This document shows, piece after piece, positions 27,156-37,096 of a stretch of 64,000 nucleotides of DNA. The notes under the pieces were generated by a model that did not search any database, was not told the origin of the DNA, and saw only the letters and a list, made by a program, of their open reading frames with translations. Positions within the stretch are counted from its first letter, which is position 1, and every line of letters starts with the position of its first letter. The stretch comes from Chitinophaga filiformis. GTDB lineage: Bacteria > Bacteroidota > Bacteroidia > Chitinophagales > Chitinophagaceae. Both the position numbers and the translations under genes were made by a program. The stretch is taken from positions 2,335,001 through 2,399,000 of the forward strand of contig NZ_CP095855.1 of NCBI RefSeq assembly GCF_023100805.1. The letters run 5' to 3'.

Positions 27156-28229
27156 CTACCGCCTTGGCGCTGTAACAACCAGCTTTGCCTGTTTTATTTC
27201 TTCGAGATAAGGTTTCCTGTAAGTTTCCATAAACTGCTTTTTGGCATCACGGAAAGAGCTTATACCACCTATAAATTTCAATGTCCTGATATAATACCAC
27301 GCAAGGTCAATTTGTCCGGTTAAGAAGCCTGATCTGGCACTTGCAGGATAAAGATGATGATTGTTATGCCATTCTCCTGCAACGATGCCCGGCCACCATT
27401 GATTAATGGACCTGTCTTTCGTATTATAGTCAACACCGGGTACCTGTTTGTCCTCTCCCTTGGCATGTCCTTCATAATTAAAAGTCCTTACACCAACAGC
27501 CCATATAAAGGTGCCTGCCAACAGGGCAACGGTCAGATAAAGCCCGCCGATAGCATAGAAAACAGCGATCCAGAATGCCCAGTTGGCAAATGTGCTGAGA
27601 ACAGTAGTTAAAGGATGTGCAATAGAACCCCATTTAAGGTAGCTTGCATAACTGTTTGTTCTAACTCCGGTATGGCGCATCAATGCTGCTGCTTTATTAT
27701 AATCTTCCTCACTCAGGTCTTTAGCTATGGGTTGATGATTCACATCTGCCAGAAAGCAATAGAAGAAACCAGCTTCCGCGTTATAAGGATCGCCCGGTTC
27801 ATCTGATAACGCATGGTGTACGTGGTGCGATACAATGTAAATTTCTTCCGGTATCATCTTAAATACCAGGTTGCTGGTGATAAATCGCCAGAACTTATTA
27901 CTGAACTGGTAGGCCTGGTGTGTACCATAACGGTGATACCAGATAGTGCCATGTGTCCCCATGAAGATCATCCCATAGACAAACGCTGCCACCAGATACC
28001 AGATATTAAAATCCTGTACCAACATCACTATGAAAATGAAAAGGAACGGAGCCAGGCTCAATGTGCACAACCAGGAGAAAAACGGTAGCCAGTTCTTACG
28101 TGAAGCTGTAATGTTAGTTCTGTGGAAAAACTCAGCGAGTAGTTGTTTAACAGTTGGCTTTACAAGTAGACCTTTGCTGTCTTTCCAGCCGTAACTGGGA
28201 ACAGCCAATACATTCTCGATAAATGACAT
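27156..28229 (-). CDS. Membrane fatty acid (acyl-CoA/acyl-lipid) desaturase
   Basis: This di-iron membrane desaturase of 357 residues introduces a double bond into acyl chains. The three histidine boxes are visible: HRYGTH (99-104), HHVHH (135-139) and HNNHH (288-292). Membrane helices flank them, at about 51-72 and 76-95 and again at about 205-250. This is the stearoyl-CoA/Delta-9 type arrangement. It is monocistronic and ends a short distance from the convergent TrmH-type gene. It probably serves membrane fluidity; regiospecificity cannot be determined. Confidence 0.9.
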   Translation of the reverse strand: MSFIENVLAVPSYGWKDSKGLLVKPTVKQLLAEFFHRTNITASRKNWLPFFSWLCTLSLAPFLFIFIVMLVQDFNIWYLVAAFVYGMIFMGTHGTIWYHRYGTHQAYQFSNKFWRFITSNLVFKMIPEEIYIVSHHVHHALSDEPGDPYNAEAGFFYCFLADVNHQPIAKDLSEEDYNKAAALMRHTGVRTNSYASYLKWGSIAHPLTTVLSTFANWAFWIAVFYAIGGLYLTVALLAGTFIWAVGVRTFNYEGHAKGEDKQVPGVDYNTKDRSINQWWPGIVAGEWHNNHHLYPASARSGFLTGQIDLAWYYIRTLKFIGGISSFRDAKKQFMETYRKPYLEEIKQAKLVVTAPRR

Positions 28230-28446
28230 AGACTTAAAATAAACAGTTGTAAATAAGTTTCATAGGACCCATCAAAGGAAAAAAAGGAGACAAAATGTGA
28301 GAGCTATAAAGGAAAGAAGAATCGTTATACCTACAGGATTTATACTACAGTGTAAAAAAATAATTCAAATGCAAGATGCTCTAATCATCGAATCTTGTCC
28401 CAATATAACCTTTATATTGACAATCGATGTGTTAAAGTTATCAAAA

Positions 28447-28846
28447 ATGAGTAATGGAACAGACAAGGCCGGTAGACGCGGGACCATTTTTCTTCCATAT
28501 AAGGGGAGCCTTGTGGCAGCACTGTCTACCCCCTGGAACTATATTACTTGATGCCGTGAATACATTACAGGCCACACCGTCGACCTCGGCAGGGAAAAGA
28601 CAATGGGTGATGCCATTATGTTATTAAGCTACAGTAAGCTCTGGAAGTCAATTAAAGGTACTGTCGAGCTCTTTTATCCAGCCCCGCAGTAAGAAAATGC
28701 TCAAGCCGCTGTCAGGAAACGGAACTTCAAATTAGGACGATTAACATTACATGAAGAATTCAGGGGCGATGGTACCTGGAATGGAGCCCCGATGGCTGCT
28801 GATAATTATATAGACTATAATGATCGTAGTATGATTGTGGTGTTTA
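28447..28846 (+). pseudogene. Possible decayed reading frame with two in-frame stops
   Basis: In the 614-base spacer between the desaturase and Fic genes, one plus-strand frame reads MSNGTDKAGRRGTIFLPYKG onward. It reaches a TGA at 28549-28551, continues in frame through YITGHTVDLGREKTMGDAIM to a TAA at 28690-28692, and then again in frame through LHEEFRGDGTWNGAPMAAD to near 28846. The composition looks protein-like across both stops, suggesting a single gene inactivated by nonsense changes. I do not recognise the family. The rest of the spacer (28230-28446) is AT-rich and shows nothing else. Chance open frames cannot be excluded. Confidence 0.35.
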
Positions 28847-30193
28847 AATCCCAACGCCACTTTTTTCCTGCATTTCCTCAAAGATGTGCTGAATGCAAAT
28901 CTTTACAATTGCATCCATCTCATCTTTGGTTATAACCTCTGAATATTTCTTGGTAGCAAGCATCAGGGCTTTGTAGCCAATGATGTATTCATATTTTTCA
29001 AATTGCACATTGATTAAAGACTCTATCGAAAATGAACTACCAACATTGTGCTTGAAATCAATAAGGGAATATTGAAGGGAAAGACTGTGGATCACATCTT
29101 TATCGTGATTAGCCTCAAACTCAAGTATAAAAGCAGGAAAACCGGATATAGTGTTATATGCTGTTTCATTGAATAAGGTCCTGTTGATGATAGGTGTTTC
29201 CTGTGTTTTCCAAAAGAGATCATTAAACTGTTCATGCTGATATTTAAATAGCAGAAATAGTTGTCCTATTGAATTTGCGTATAACTGATTGATGTCAACA
29301 TTATCACGATTGGCAGTTTCAGCCTTCTTATTTTTCAAATGTTTTCTCCAGATGTCAATTTGCTTTTGCAGGTCATCATTTTCTGATATTGATTGTCCTT
29401 TCGCCGCATTTATACTCAAATTGAGACTCCAGATTAACTGCTGCGCAACATATTCTATAAGAGGCGCCAGATTCCCGCTATCTGCTTCACTAAGCACGCG
29501 TAAATACTCTTTTTTGTTCGCAGACTTAATCACCACTGGCGGCAGATGATGCCTGAACAAAACATAATTCATCAACAATCTCGACAACCTTCCATTACCA
29601 TCATCAAAAGGATGAATGTGCACGAAGTTATAATGCAACATCGCCGCTAATACAACAGGATGTAGCTCGTTCTTTTCCTCTTCTTCCCGTAACCATGTCA
29701 TTAATTCTCCCATCTTTATGGGTGTCTCTTCGGGCGATGCATAATGGAAGATCTCTCCATTTGGTAAGCGCACAGAATTAGGATATTCCTTGTAGTTCCC
29801 TACTTTGATCTCCCGCCTGGTATACTGGCCATCGGGTGTAACAGCCTCTTTCCAGAATGGGCGCACTAATAATAGTGAGTGCAGATTTTTAATGGCAGTC
29901 TCATTAAGTGATCTTTCATGATCAGCGGCTAATTCTTTTATTAGCTCATAAGCTACATCATGACCTTTCATTTCCTCATATTCTCTTAATTCATGATTGC
30001 CTGTTGTTCTGTCGAAGATCAGTAATAATTCAGTTTCACCGTATGTAAGCGTGTTCCCTTCCATATGATTGGAGTTGTAGTTGAATTCCAGTCTGAACTT
30101 TTTGTCCAGCCTTTGCTGGTATTCATTTTTCATGGGAAGGAGTTGGTGTAGCTGTTCTGTGAGCAACATTACTTTTTCAACGCTGGATGTCAT
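28844..30193 (-). CDS. Fic-domain protein (probable AMP-transferase) with N-terminal inhibitory motif
   Basis: The Fic core motif HPFDDGNGRLSR is at residues 194-205, matching HPFx(D/E)GNGRxxR, so the catalytic His is intact. An N-terminal SNHMEG (41-46) fits the class II inhibitory motif (S/T)xxxE(G/N), whose Glu blocks productive ATP binding. YTRREIKVGNYK and the strand before it form the substrate-binding flap. A C-terminal region of about 190 residues has no recognisable domain. Fic proteins attach AMP or other phosphate groups to target proteins; the target is unknown. It lies next to a decayed frame and an NmrA-type gene and may be accessory DNA. Confidence 0.88.
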   Translation of the reverse strand: MTSSVEKVMLLTEQLHQLLPMKNEYQQRLDKKFRLEFNYNSNHMEGNTLTYGETELLLIFDRTTGNHELREYEEMKGHDVAYELIKELAADHERSLNETAIKNLHSLLLVRPFWKEAVTPDGQYTRREIKVGNYKEYPNSVRLPNGEIFHYASPEETPIKMGELMTWLREEEEKNELHPVVLAAMLHYNFVHIHPFDDGNGRLSRLLMNYVLFRHHLPPVVIKSANKKEYLRVLSEADSGNLAPLIEYVAQQLIWSLNLSINAAKGQSISENDDLQKQIDIWRKHLKNKKAETANRDNVDINQLYANSIGQLFLLFKYQHEQFNDLFWKTQETPIINRTLFNETAYNTISGFPAFILEFEANHDKDVIHSLSLQYSLIDFKHNVGSSFSIESLINVQFEKYEYIIGYKALMLATKKYSEVITKDEMDAIVKICIQHIFEEMQEKSGVGI

Positions 30194-30320
30194 CTGCTGT
30201 ATTTTGTTTAAAATTACTCAATTGAGATAACGCAGAAAAATCCACCTACTCATTCCTGTTGAGTAAGCATTCATGCTGTTCACTGCTCCTAAATTCCATC
30301 CCGCGCAAAGCAACCACCCT

Positions 30321-31202
30321 TCACATCTTCGAAATGAACGCTGACGCATCCGTCCACGCAATATCCGGATAACGATGATTATCCAGCGGGGCAAGTTGCA
30401 CGCTGAACATACTCTGTATATATTGACTTTGTTGCCAGTGAGGATAGAGCTCATTTTCACCTTCAGGATGTGCTGCCCGTTCCTGTTGATTGTATGCTGC
30501 CAGTTCAGCTAAACTACCCATTTTAACCAGCTTAAATTCCCTCTCCTTCACAGTACCGGCAGTAGCGGCTAACTCTTTCGGACTCACCTGAAAGCCGGCA
30601 ATCCGTAGTATTCTCGGCGCAGCGGTATCCAATGCTACAGCCGCTGTATAAGCGGCAGCATTATCCATAGTAGTAAAGTCAAGACGCCAGTCAGGATCTT
30701 CCCAGTAGCCAACAGTATTATTTTGCAGATCGAGTAGGGGAGTATGGTTGCACAATAATTCGGCAAAAGCGCCATTGAGAATAGATGTTGCAGCAATGGG
30801 CGCTCTGTTCAGGCGTTCGTGGAATTCACGCCTCAGATCGAAATTCCGGTTCTCACCAGGAGGTAGTTTCGTGAAATCTGCGGCAAAATCGGATGGAATG
30901 AAACGCGGCACGCCGGCATTGACGGCAGCAGCAAGCAGAATGGTCTGAACATCCACGATAACATCATGCAGCCCCTGTAAAGCAGAAATAACACAATCCA
31001 CTCCTTTACAGGCCAGGGTCATTTCATGGATATTCGTCATATCCGTCTGAATAATGCCGATATCATGATGCTTAAGTGCAGCAATTTTTTTCAATGCTGT
31101 ATTGGGTCTGATAAGAACGCGTATATCGGTGCCTCTTTTGAGCAGCTCACGGATGATCCTGCTACCTAGATTACCGGTTGCGCCTGCTACCAAGATCTTC
31201 AT
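30321..31202 (-). CDS. NmrA-family NAD(P)-binding protein
   Basis: This protein of 293 residues starts with an atypical short-chain dehydrogenase nucleotide motif (MKILVAGATGNLGSRIIREL, GxxGxxG). Next come an NADP-type arginine (VLIRPN) and the segment GVPRFIPSDFAADF, seen in isoflavone-reductase/NmrA-like proteins. The C-terminal half is variable. It could be an oxidoreductase or a redox-sensing regulator, and the substrate is unknown. It is upstream of the Fic gene on the same strand with a 127-base gap, so co-transcription is uncertain. Confidence 0.8.
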   Translation of the reverse strand: MKILVAGATGNLGSRIIRELLKRGTDIRVLIRPNTALKKIAALKHHDIGIIQTDMTNIHEMTLACKGVDCVISALQGLHDVIVDVQTILLAAAVNAGVPRFIPSDFAADFTKLPPGENRNFDLRREFHERLNRAPIAATSILNGAFAELLCNHTPLLDLQNNTVGYWEDPDWRLDFTTMDNAAAYTAAVALDTAAPRILRIAGFQVSPKELAATAGTVKEREFKLVKMGSLAELAAYNQQERAAHPEGENELYPHWQQSQYIQSMFSVQLAPLDNHRYPDIAWTDASAFISKM

Positions 31203-31255
31203 ATGATCGCCTTTTTATGAGGTATACAGCATTATTGATGCCTGTTTTATGGCAA

Positions 31256-31289
31256 CAAAAAAAGCCGTTCGCTACAGGCGAACGGCTTT
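31256..31289 (-). terminator. Intrinsic terminator after nrdA
   Basis: On the minus strand a 12-bp perfect stem (31278-31289 with 31261-31272) and a 5-base loop are followed by a T-run. It lies 25 bases beyond the nrdA stop codon. Confidence 0.88.
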
Positions 31290-31314
31290 GCTTATAATGA
31301 CATTTATTATTTCA

Positions 31315-33723
31315 TCATGCACTGCAGGTTACACAACCTTCTTCCATTGTACATACTGCTCCTTCCACAAATTCCACCTCATCCAGTTTGGAATCAACGG
31401 CTGCTTTCGCACCTTTTGTTTCTGCTTTCTTTTCAACCATTGGTTCCATCTGCTGACCGCCTTGTTTTTCAACGGTGAACTGTACCGCCTGTGCAGCTGC
31501 CTGTGTACGCAGGTAGTACATACCTGTTTTCAGACCTTTCTTCCATGCGTAGAAGTGCATAGAGGTCAGCTTGGCTGCAGATGGCGTGTCAACGAACAGG
31601 TTCAGTGACTGGGACTGGCAGATGAATGCACCACGGTCTGCCGCCATGTCGATGATAGTACGCTGTTTGATCTCCCATACTGTTTTGTACAGTTCTTTGA
31701 TCTGCGTTGGAATTTCAGGAATATGCTGAATAGATCCGTTGGAAGTAATGATCTTGTTCTTCATATCATTATCCCACAGTCCCAGTTCTACCAGGTCTTT
31801 CAGCAGGTGTTTATTTACCACTACGAACTCACCGCTCAATACGCGACGGGTGTAGATGTTGGAAGTGTAAGGCTCGAAACATTCGTTGTTACCCAGGATC
31901 TGTGATGTAGACGCTGTAGGCATTGGCGCCAGCAACAGGGAGTTGCGGATACCGTGTTTCTTGATCTCAGCTTTCAGCGCTGTCCAGTCCCAACGTGGAG
32001 ATGGTGTTACACCCCACATATCAAACTGCAGTATACCTTTGGATGCAGGTGAACCCTCGTAGCTGGAATAAGGACCGTCTTGTATAGCCAGGTCTTTGGA
32101 TGCATTTAATGCAGCAAAGTAGATGGTTTCAAAGATCTCACTGTTCAGTTTCTTCGCTTCTTCGCTTTCGAACGGATAACGCATCAGGATGAAGGCATCA
32201 GCCAGACCCTGTACGCCCAGACCGATAGGACGGTGACGCAGGTTACTGTTACGTGCCTCGTCAACAGGGTAGAAGTTGTTATCGATGATGCGGTTCAGGT
32301 TGAGCGCAGCCTGATAAGTTACTTCATACAATTTCTCATGATCGAATTTACCATCTATCACGAAACGTGGCAGTGCCAGTGAAGCGAGGTTACATACTGC
32401 AACTTCATTTGCATCGGTATATTCAATGATCTCTGTACACAGGTTGGAGCTCTTGATAGTACCCAGGTTCTGCTGATTGGATTTGCGGTTGGCAGAATCT
32501 TTATACAACAGGTAAGGAGTACCGGTTTCGATCTGAGCATCGAGTATAGCAAACCACAGGTCCTGTGCCTTTACGGTTCTGCGTGCACGTTTTTCCTGCT
32601 CATATTTTGAGTAGAGTTTTTCGAACTCCTCACCCCAGCACTCATGCAGTCCGGGTGCTTCATGAGGACAGAACAGGCTCCAGTCGCCATTTTCTTCTAC
32701 ACGTTTCATGAACAGATCTGGCATCCACAGCGCGTAGAAGAGGTCTCTTGCACGCATTTCTTCCTTACCGTGGTTTTTACGCAGGTCGAGGAATTCAAAG
32801 ATGTCAGCATGCCATGGCTCGAGGTAGATCGCGAAAGCGCCTTTACGTTTACCACCGCCCTGGTCTACATAGCGTGCGGTATCGTTGAATACGCGCAGCA
32901 TGGGAATGATACCATTGGAGGTACCGTTGGTGCCACTGATGTAAGACCCTGTAGCACGGATATTATGAATGCTCAGACCAATACCACCAGCGCTCTGGGA
33001 GATCTTCGCAGTTTGTTTCAATGTATCGTAGATACCCTCAATGCTGTCGTCCTGCATGGTGAGCAGGAAGCAGCTGGACATCTGTGGTTTAGGTGTACCA
33101 GCGTTGAAGAGGGTCGGAGTAGCATGTGTGAACCAACGCTCACTCATCAGGTTGTATGTCTTGATAGCAGAGTCGATATCTGTTTTGTGGATACCAACAG
33201 CCACACGCATGAACATGTGCTGCGGACGTTCTGCTACTTTACCATCTACTTTCAGCAGATAAGAGCGTTCCAGTGTTTTGAAACCGAAATAATCGAAAGC
33301 AAAATCGCGGTCATAGATGATGCTGGAATCCAGGATCTCAGCATTCTTTTTAATGATCTCATATACATCGTCGGCGATCAATGGCGCTGGTTTACCTACT
33401 TTAGGATCGATGTATTCATACAGTGTCTTCATTGTTTTGGAGAATGATTTCACTGTATTTTTATGGAGATTGCTCACCGCAATACGCGATGCAAGCAAGG
33501 CATAGTCAGGATGTTTGGTAGTAAGCGATGCCGCGGTTTCTGCTGCCAGATTATCGAGCTCGCTGGTAGTTACTCCATCATATAAACCCTGTATCACTTT
33601 CTTAGCTACATCTATGGCGTCTACGTATTCCGCATTCAGTCCATAACAGAGCTTTTCAACACGAGCAGTAATCTTATCAAACTTAACAGCTTCTTTGTGG
33701 CCGTCGCGCTTAATTACAAACAT
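31315..33723 (-). CDS. nrdA: Ribonucleoside-diphosphate reductase, alpha subunit (class I)
   Basis: This large subunit reduces ribonucleoside diphosphates to deoxyribonucleotides. An N-terminal ATP-cone (about residues 1-92, [25 protein letters not shown]) provides allosteric activity control. The ten-stranded barrel core contains PQMSSCFLL, the catalytic NLCTEI and the [22 protein letters not shown] region. The C-terminal [12 protein letters not shown] carries the shuttle cysteines that pass electrons from thioredoxin or glutaredoxin. At 802 residues it is full length. nrdB precedes it on the same strand by 85 bases, forming an nrdBA operon. Confidence 0.96.
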   Translation of the reverse strand: MFVIKRDGHKEAVKFDKITARVEKLCYGLNAEYVDAIDVAKKVIQGLYDGVTTSELDNLAAETAASLTTKHPDYALLASRIAVSNLHKNTVKSFSKTMKTLYEYIDPKVGKPAPLIADDVYEIIKKNAEILDSSIIYDRDFAFDYFGFKTLERSYLLKVDGKVAERPQHMFMRVAVGIHKTDIDSAIKTYNLMSERWFTHATPTLFNAGTPKPQMSSCFLLTMQDDSIEGIYDTLKQTAKISQSAGGIGLSIHNIRATGSYISGTNGTSNGIIPMLRVFNDTARYVDQGGGKRKGAFAIYLEPWHADIFEFLDLRKNHGKEEMRARDLFYALWMPDLFMKRVEENGDWSLFCPHEAPGLHECWGEEFEKLYSKYEQEKRARRTVKAQDLWFAILDAQIETGTPYLLYKDSANRKSNQQNLGTIKSSNLCTEIIEYTDANEVAVCNLASLALPRFVIDGKFDHEKLYEVTYQAALNLNRIIDNNFYPVDEARNSNLRHRPIGLGVQGLADAFILMRYPFESEEAKKLNSEIFETIYFAALNASKDLAIQDGPYSSYEGSPASKGILQFDMWGVTPSPRWDWTALKAEIKKHGIRNSLLLAPMPTASTSQILGNNECFEPYTSNIYTRRVLSGEFVVVNKHLLKDLVELGLWDNDMKNKIITSNGSIQHIPEIPTQIKELYKTVWEIKQRTIIDMAADRGAFICQSQSLNLFVDTPSAAKLTSMHFYAWKKGLKTGMYYLRTQAAAQAVQFTVEKQGGQQMEPMVEKKAETKGAKAAVDSKLDEVEFVEGAVCTMEEGCVTCSA

Positions 33724-33808
33724 GGGCAGGTGAATTTAAGAGGTTGAGTAAATTATAATTTATGGTTAGTTGGCAAATTGTGCAGTAACTGCAATTATTA
33801 TGCCTTTA

Positions 33809-34780
33809 TTAGAAATCTTCGTCCAGGCTGAATGTCTGTGTATCCTTGCCGGACATTACACCTGCTTTCTGGTAATCGCCCACTCTCTTTTCAAAGAAGT
33901 TGGTTTTACCCTGCAGGGAGATCATTTCCATAAAGTCAAACGGATTTGCCGTGTTATATATTTTAGCATATCCCAGTTCACTTAACCAGCGGTCAGCAAC
34001 AAACTCGATGTATTCAGACATCAGTTTGCTGTTCATGCCGATCAGCGCTACCGGTAATGCTTCTGTAATGAATTCTTTTTCGATGGAAACTGCATCACGG
34101 ATGATGGTATGTACCTGCTCCTGTGGCAGTTTATTTTCGAGCATGCTATACAGCAGGCAGGCAAACTCACAGTGCAATCCTTCATCACGGCTGATCAGCT
34201 CATTGGAGAAAGTAAGTCCCGGCATTAATCCCCTTTTCTTCAGCCAGAAGATGGAGCAGAAACTGCCACTGAAGAAGATACCTTCCACAGCTGCAAATGC
34301 TACCAGGCGTTCAGCAAAGTTGCCATTCTCGATCCAGCGCAATGCCCACTCTGCTTTTCTCTTTACAGCAGGTACCGTTTCAATGGCATGGAACAGGCGG
34401 TCCTTTTCTACCGGATCCTTTACATAAGTATCTATTAATAATGCATATGTTTCTGAGTGGATATTTTCCATCATGATCTGGAAACCATAGAAGCAACGAG
34501 CTTCAGGCAACTGTACCTCACTCATGAAGTTAACAGCAAGGTTCTCATTCACAATACCATCACTTGCTGCGAAAAAAGCTAATACGTGTGTAATAAAATG
34601 ACGTTCACCATCGTTGAGGTTATTCCAGTCCTTCATATCTGCACTCAGGTCGATCTCCTCTGCTGTCCAGAAACTTGCCTCATGTTGCTTGTACTTCTCC
34701 CATACCTTCGGATAGTTGATAGGCAGCAGTACAAATCTGTCTTTGTTTTCCTTTAAAAGCAGTTCATTCTCTAAATTCAT
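33809..34780 (-). CDS. nrdB: Ribonucleoside-diphosphate reductase, beta subunit
   Basis: This ferritin-like subunit supplies the radical for NrdA. The metal-ligand segments are visible: [12 protein letters not shown] with the first acidic ligand, [13 protein letters not shown] and [23 protein letters not shown] (E and ExxH), [18 protein letters not shown], and [13 protein letters not shown] (E and ExxH type). The C-terminal tail SLDEDF is the NrdA-binding end. The reading frame can start at a GTG (34783), but the adjacent ATG at 34780 is preferred. It has a leader of about 210 bases. Confidence 0.95.
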   Translation of the reverse strand: MNLENELLLKENKDRFVLLPINYPKVWEKYKQHEASFWTAEEIDLSADMKDWNNLNDGERHFITHVLAFFAASDGIVNENLAVNFMSEVQLPEARCFYGFQIMMENIHSETYALLIDTYVKDPVEKDRLFHAIETVPAVKRKAEWALRWIENGNFAERLVAFAAVEGIFFSGSFCSIFWLKKRGLMPGLTFSNELISRDEGLHCEFACLLYSMLENKLPQEQVHTIIRDAVSIEKEFITEALPVALIGMNSKLMSEYIEFVADRWLSELGYAKIYNTANPFDFMEMISLQGKTNFFEKRVGDYQKAGVMSGKDTQTFSLDEDF

Positions 34781-34783
34781 CAC

Positions 34784-34995
34784 TCAGTAAATTTTATATG
34801 GTTAACGTATACAGATAGAAAGGACGTGACGGAGCTATTATTCGCACGCGACTTAACATTGAACCCTTTCTTATTACCCTTTGATACGTGAATGTTCCGA
34901 CCGGAGTTCATGTGCCTGCCGGATGCAAAATTCCTGCCTGGCTACCGGGGTGTTCGCTATAAATCCCTGGAGACTTAACAATCGCCGTCGTGAAC
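34784..34995 (-). promoter_or_regulatory. Long, apparently structured leader of nrdBA
   Basis: No gene lies in the spacer upstream of nrdB. On the minus strand, several hairpins can be drawn in the transcript. GCC...GGA/UCC...GGC lies around 34918-34944. UGAA..UCC/GGA..UUCA lies around 34889-34910. The 9-base direct repeat GACTTAACA (34850-34858 and 34972-34980, plus-strand reading) brackets this folded part. The consensus of known riboswitch classes (B12, SAM, TPP) was looked for and not found. A deoxyribonucleotide- or cofactor-sensing role is only a speculation. Confidence 0.4.
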
Positions 34996-35000
34996 TGATA

Positions 35001-35008
35001 CAAATGTA
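35001..35008 (-). promoter_or_regulatory. -7 promoter element of nrdBA
   Basis: The minus strand reads TACATTTG, an exact TAnnTTTG match. Its start point would fall near 34995, giving a leader of about 210 bases before nrdB. No clear TTG at -33 was found. Confidence 0.5.
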
Positions 35009-35222
35009 CACATGAATGAAAACCCACCCTTTTTTAGTTTTTAACAGCCTGTGGAAAAACAGCTGACGATTATTGAAGACATACTATGATAGCGCCCTCA
35101 GGCGAAACGGAAATATTAATAAACACTTAATCCCCAACTTCCATGCACAAACTCATGTGAGTAGCTGTTCCCGGCTGAAAGTTTTGTTAAATCACTTATG
35201 TAAATTGACTTTCAGCTATTTA

Positions 35223-35252
35223 TTGCACATATTTACAAATAAATTATATTTC
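35223..35252 (+). promoter_or_regulatory. Promoter of the ABC transporter genes
   Basis: TTG (35223-35225) is followed after 19 bases by TATATTTC (35245-35252), a one-mismatch -7 element. The ATG at 35257 begins only five bases later, so the transcript may be leaderless. Confidence 0.5.
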
Positions 35253-35256
35253 GCTG

Positions 35257-35886
35257 ATGGCATCTCATGTATTAAGTCTCCGCCATATTATAAAGTCTTA
35301 TCATGATACAGTGGTGTTGGATATCCCCGGCCTTGAGTTAGATTACGGGGTATACTGGCTGTTGGGAGGCAACGGGGCCGGTAAAACAACCTCGATGAAG
35401 GTCATGGCCGGTTTGATCCCCTTCAGGGGCGACATCCTGCTGGACGATGTCAGTTGCAATAAACAACCTGTGCAATACCGCCGCCTGGTCAACTACGCAG
35501 AGGCTGAACCCCTGTACCCGGGTTTTGTGACCGGCAGCGACCTGGTGTCACTGTATGTGAAAACCAAGGGGAAAGGATATAAGGATATACAGGAAGTGAT
35601 TGACCTGCTGGGTGTTGCCTCATTTATCCACCAACCTGTGAGCAGCTACTCCAGCGGTATGCTGAAAAAGGTGTCCCTGCTGCTGGCTTTTACCGGCCGG
35701 CCCAAGGTGATCTTACTGGATGAACCCCTGATTACACTTGATACACAGTCACTTCCACTGTTATATACATTGGTGGATGAATTCCACCGGCAATATGGCG
35801 TTACTTTTTGCATCACCTCTCATCAGCCGGTAACTGCCGGATCGATCCAGCTGAAAGTGGAAGGAAAAAATATTGTGAAGGTCTAA
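35257..35886 (+). CDS. ABC transporter ATP-binding protein
   Basis: This short ATPase of 209 residues energises an ABC-2-like exporter. Walker A is GGNGAGKTTSMK (about residues 37-48). The signature motif is SSYSSGMLKKVSLLLA (about 128-143), Walker B is KVILLDEPLITLD (about 149-161), and the switch His is in ITSHQP. It lacks a C-terminal accessory domain. The permease-like gene begins 13 bases downstream. The transported substrate is unknown. Confidence 0.92.
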   Translation: MASHVLSLRHIIKSYHDTVVLDIPGLELDYGVYWLLGGNGAGKTTSMKVMAGLIPFRGDILLDDVSCNKQPVQYRRLVNYAEAEPLYPGFVTGSDLVSLYVKTKGKGYKDIQEVIDLLGVASFIHQPVSSYSSGMLKKVSLLLAFTGRPKVILLDEPLITLDTQSLPLLYTLVDEFHRQYGVTFCITSHQPVTAGSIQLKVEGKNIVKV

Positions 35887-35899
35887 TTACTTATCCCCA

Positions 35900-37006
35900 A
35901 TGGCTTTATCCAAGATATTCACAATCCGCTATTATGCACAGAACACGGGTTTTTTCCTGGTGATATTCTATTTCTTTTTTGGTATCGTTCCCGGCGGACA
36001 ATTGCTGTCTTATCACCAGACACTCATAAAAGGCTTTACCGGCAATATGGATTTCCTGGCCCTGGTATGCCTGGCCTGGTTGTTATATAACCTGAAATGC
36101 ATGGCGTTTGTCGTTAATGTATTATCCGCGAAAGACCATACTTTCCTTTACGGCACCCTTGGCGTATTGGAGGGCGCCGCGAAATGGCGTACCTGGTTAT
36201 GGCTGCATGTAACTCTCTATGCGCCCATATTAATATATAGCTGTATAGCCACGGCTATTGCCATGCAATTACATTTTTATTCCTCAGCGCTTGTCATCGG
36301 ACTATTTAATGTTATCATGATCTTTGCGCCACTATGGGTATATGACCGTAAAATGAAACATCCGGGTACGGCATCTTTCCTGGCCAGGTGGCAGCAATGG
36401 CTGAACAGGAATATCAGGAAGCCCGTATGGGCCATGTATGGCTATGAGCTGCTGAACAACGATACGAAGTCGCTGGCAATAGCCAAAGTCGTATCAGGAT
36501 TTGTGGTCATTGCTACCTGTTCGCTGATGGGAAATACATATGACGAACGTTTCATCCTGGTGGGTTTCCTGGTGTGTATCTTATTCCAGGTCATACTGAT
36601 ATACAATCACAGGCGCTTTGATGATCTTTATCTCTCCCTGCTGCCACAGTTGCCGCTGCCGGTGTGGAAAAGATACCTGCAGACAGGCTTATTGTATTTG
36701 GTACTGTTATTGCCCGAAAGCATTCTGCTAACCTATAAGGTATGGCAACAGGCGGCGCCTGCGCATCTTATTATGTTGCTGGCCACAGGGGTATCTGTTT
36801 TAATGCTGTTACGCAGCTTGTTGTACTTTCCACGTATGGACCAGGACAAATATCTCCGCTGGGTGCTGATCATCTTTGTGAGCCTCCTTTTCCTGGGACT
36901 GGCACGTTTATACTGGTATGGAATAGCCCTGCTCCAGGTACCTGCTTTTACTATTTTTTACAATAGGTATTACCGTTATGAGGCTCCCCTGGAAAAGGTC
37001 GACTAA
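35900..37006 (+). CDS. Membrane protein, probable ABC-2-type permease partner
   Basis: This is a polytopic membrane protein of 368 residues with about nine to ten hydrophobic segments (for example FFLVIFYFFFGIVPGG, FLALVCLAWLLYNL, LVIGLFNVIMIFAPLWV, VVSGFVVIATCSLMG, FILVGFLVCILFQVILIY and WVLIIFVSLLFLGLARLYW). No catalytic motif is visible. The 13-base spacing to the preceding ATPase gene and the absence of another permease suggest that the two form one exporter. Sequence alone does not show a standard ABC-2 domain, so the role is inferred from context. Confidence 0.65.
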   Translation: MALSKIFTIRYYAQNTGFFLVIFYFFFGIVPGGQLLSYHQTLIKGFTGNMDFLALVCLAWLLYNLKCMAFVVNVLSAKDHTFLYGTLGVLEGAAKWRTWLWLHVTLYAPILIYSCIATAIAMQLHFYSSALVIGLFNVIMIFAPLWVYDRKMKHPGTASFLARWQQWLNRNIRKPVWAMYGYELLNNDTKSLAIAKVVSGFVVIATCSLMGNTYDERFILVGFLVCILFQVILIYNHRRFDDLYLSLLPQLPLPVWKRYLQTGLLYLVLLLPESILLTYKVWQQAAPAHLIMLLATGVSVLMLLRSLLYFPRMDQDKYLRWVLIIFVSLLFLGLARLYWYGIALLQVPAFTIFYNRYYRYEAPLEKVD

Positions 37007-37096
37007 GCCCTCACTATCAAAGTGAAAATATGGGTATATTCGTCCGGAGATCGTAAACAAGGGCCACAGAATAAAAACATATTTTAACCATTGACT

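Noticed and set aside
28297..28551. An intact 84-residue gene starting with GTG
   Set aside because: The first 50 residues have no protein-like pattern and the frame continues in a coding-like way past its stop. It was treated as part of a possible decayed gene.
30218..30460. An 80-codon minus-strand frame overlapping the NmrA-type gene end
   Set aside because: It overlaps the better-supported NmrA-family frame and has no recognisable content.
32644..33447. A 267-codon frame antisense to nrdA
   Set aside because: The opposite strand encodes the ATP-cone and core of NrdA without interruption. This frame has no recognisable feature.
34784..35000. Cobalamin (B12) or SAM riboswitch ahead of nrdB
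   Set aside because: No B12-box-like core and no S-box core segments could be found in the leader, in contrast to the clear SAM-I element at 13.1 kb.
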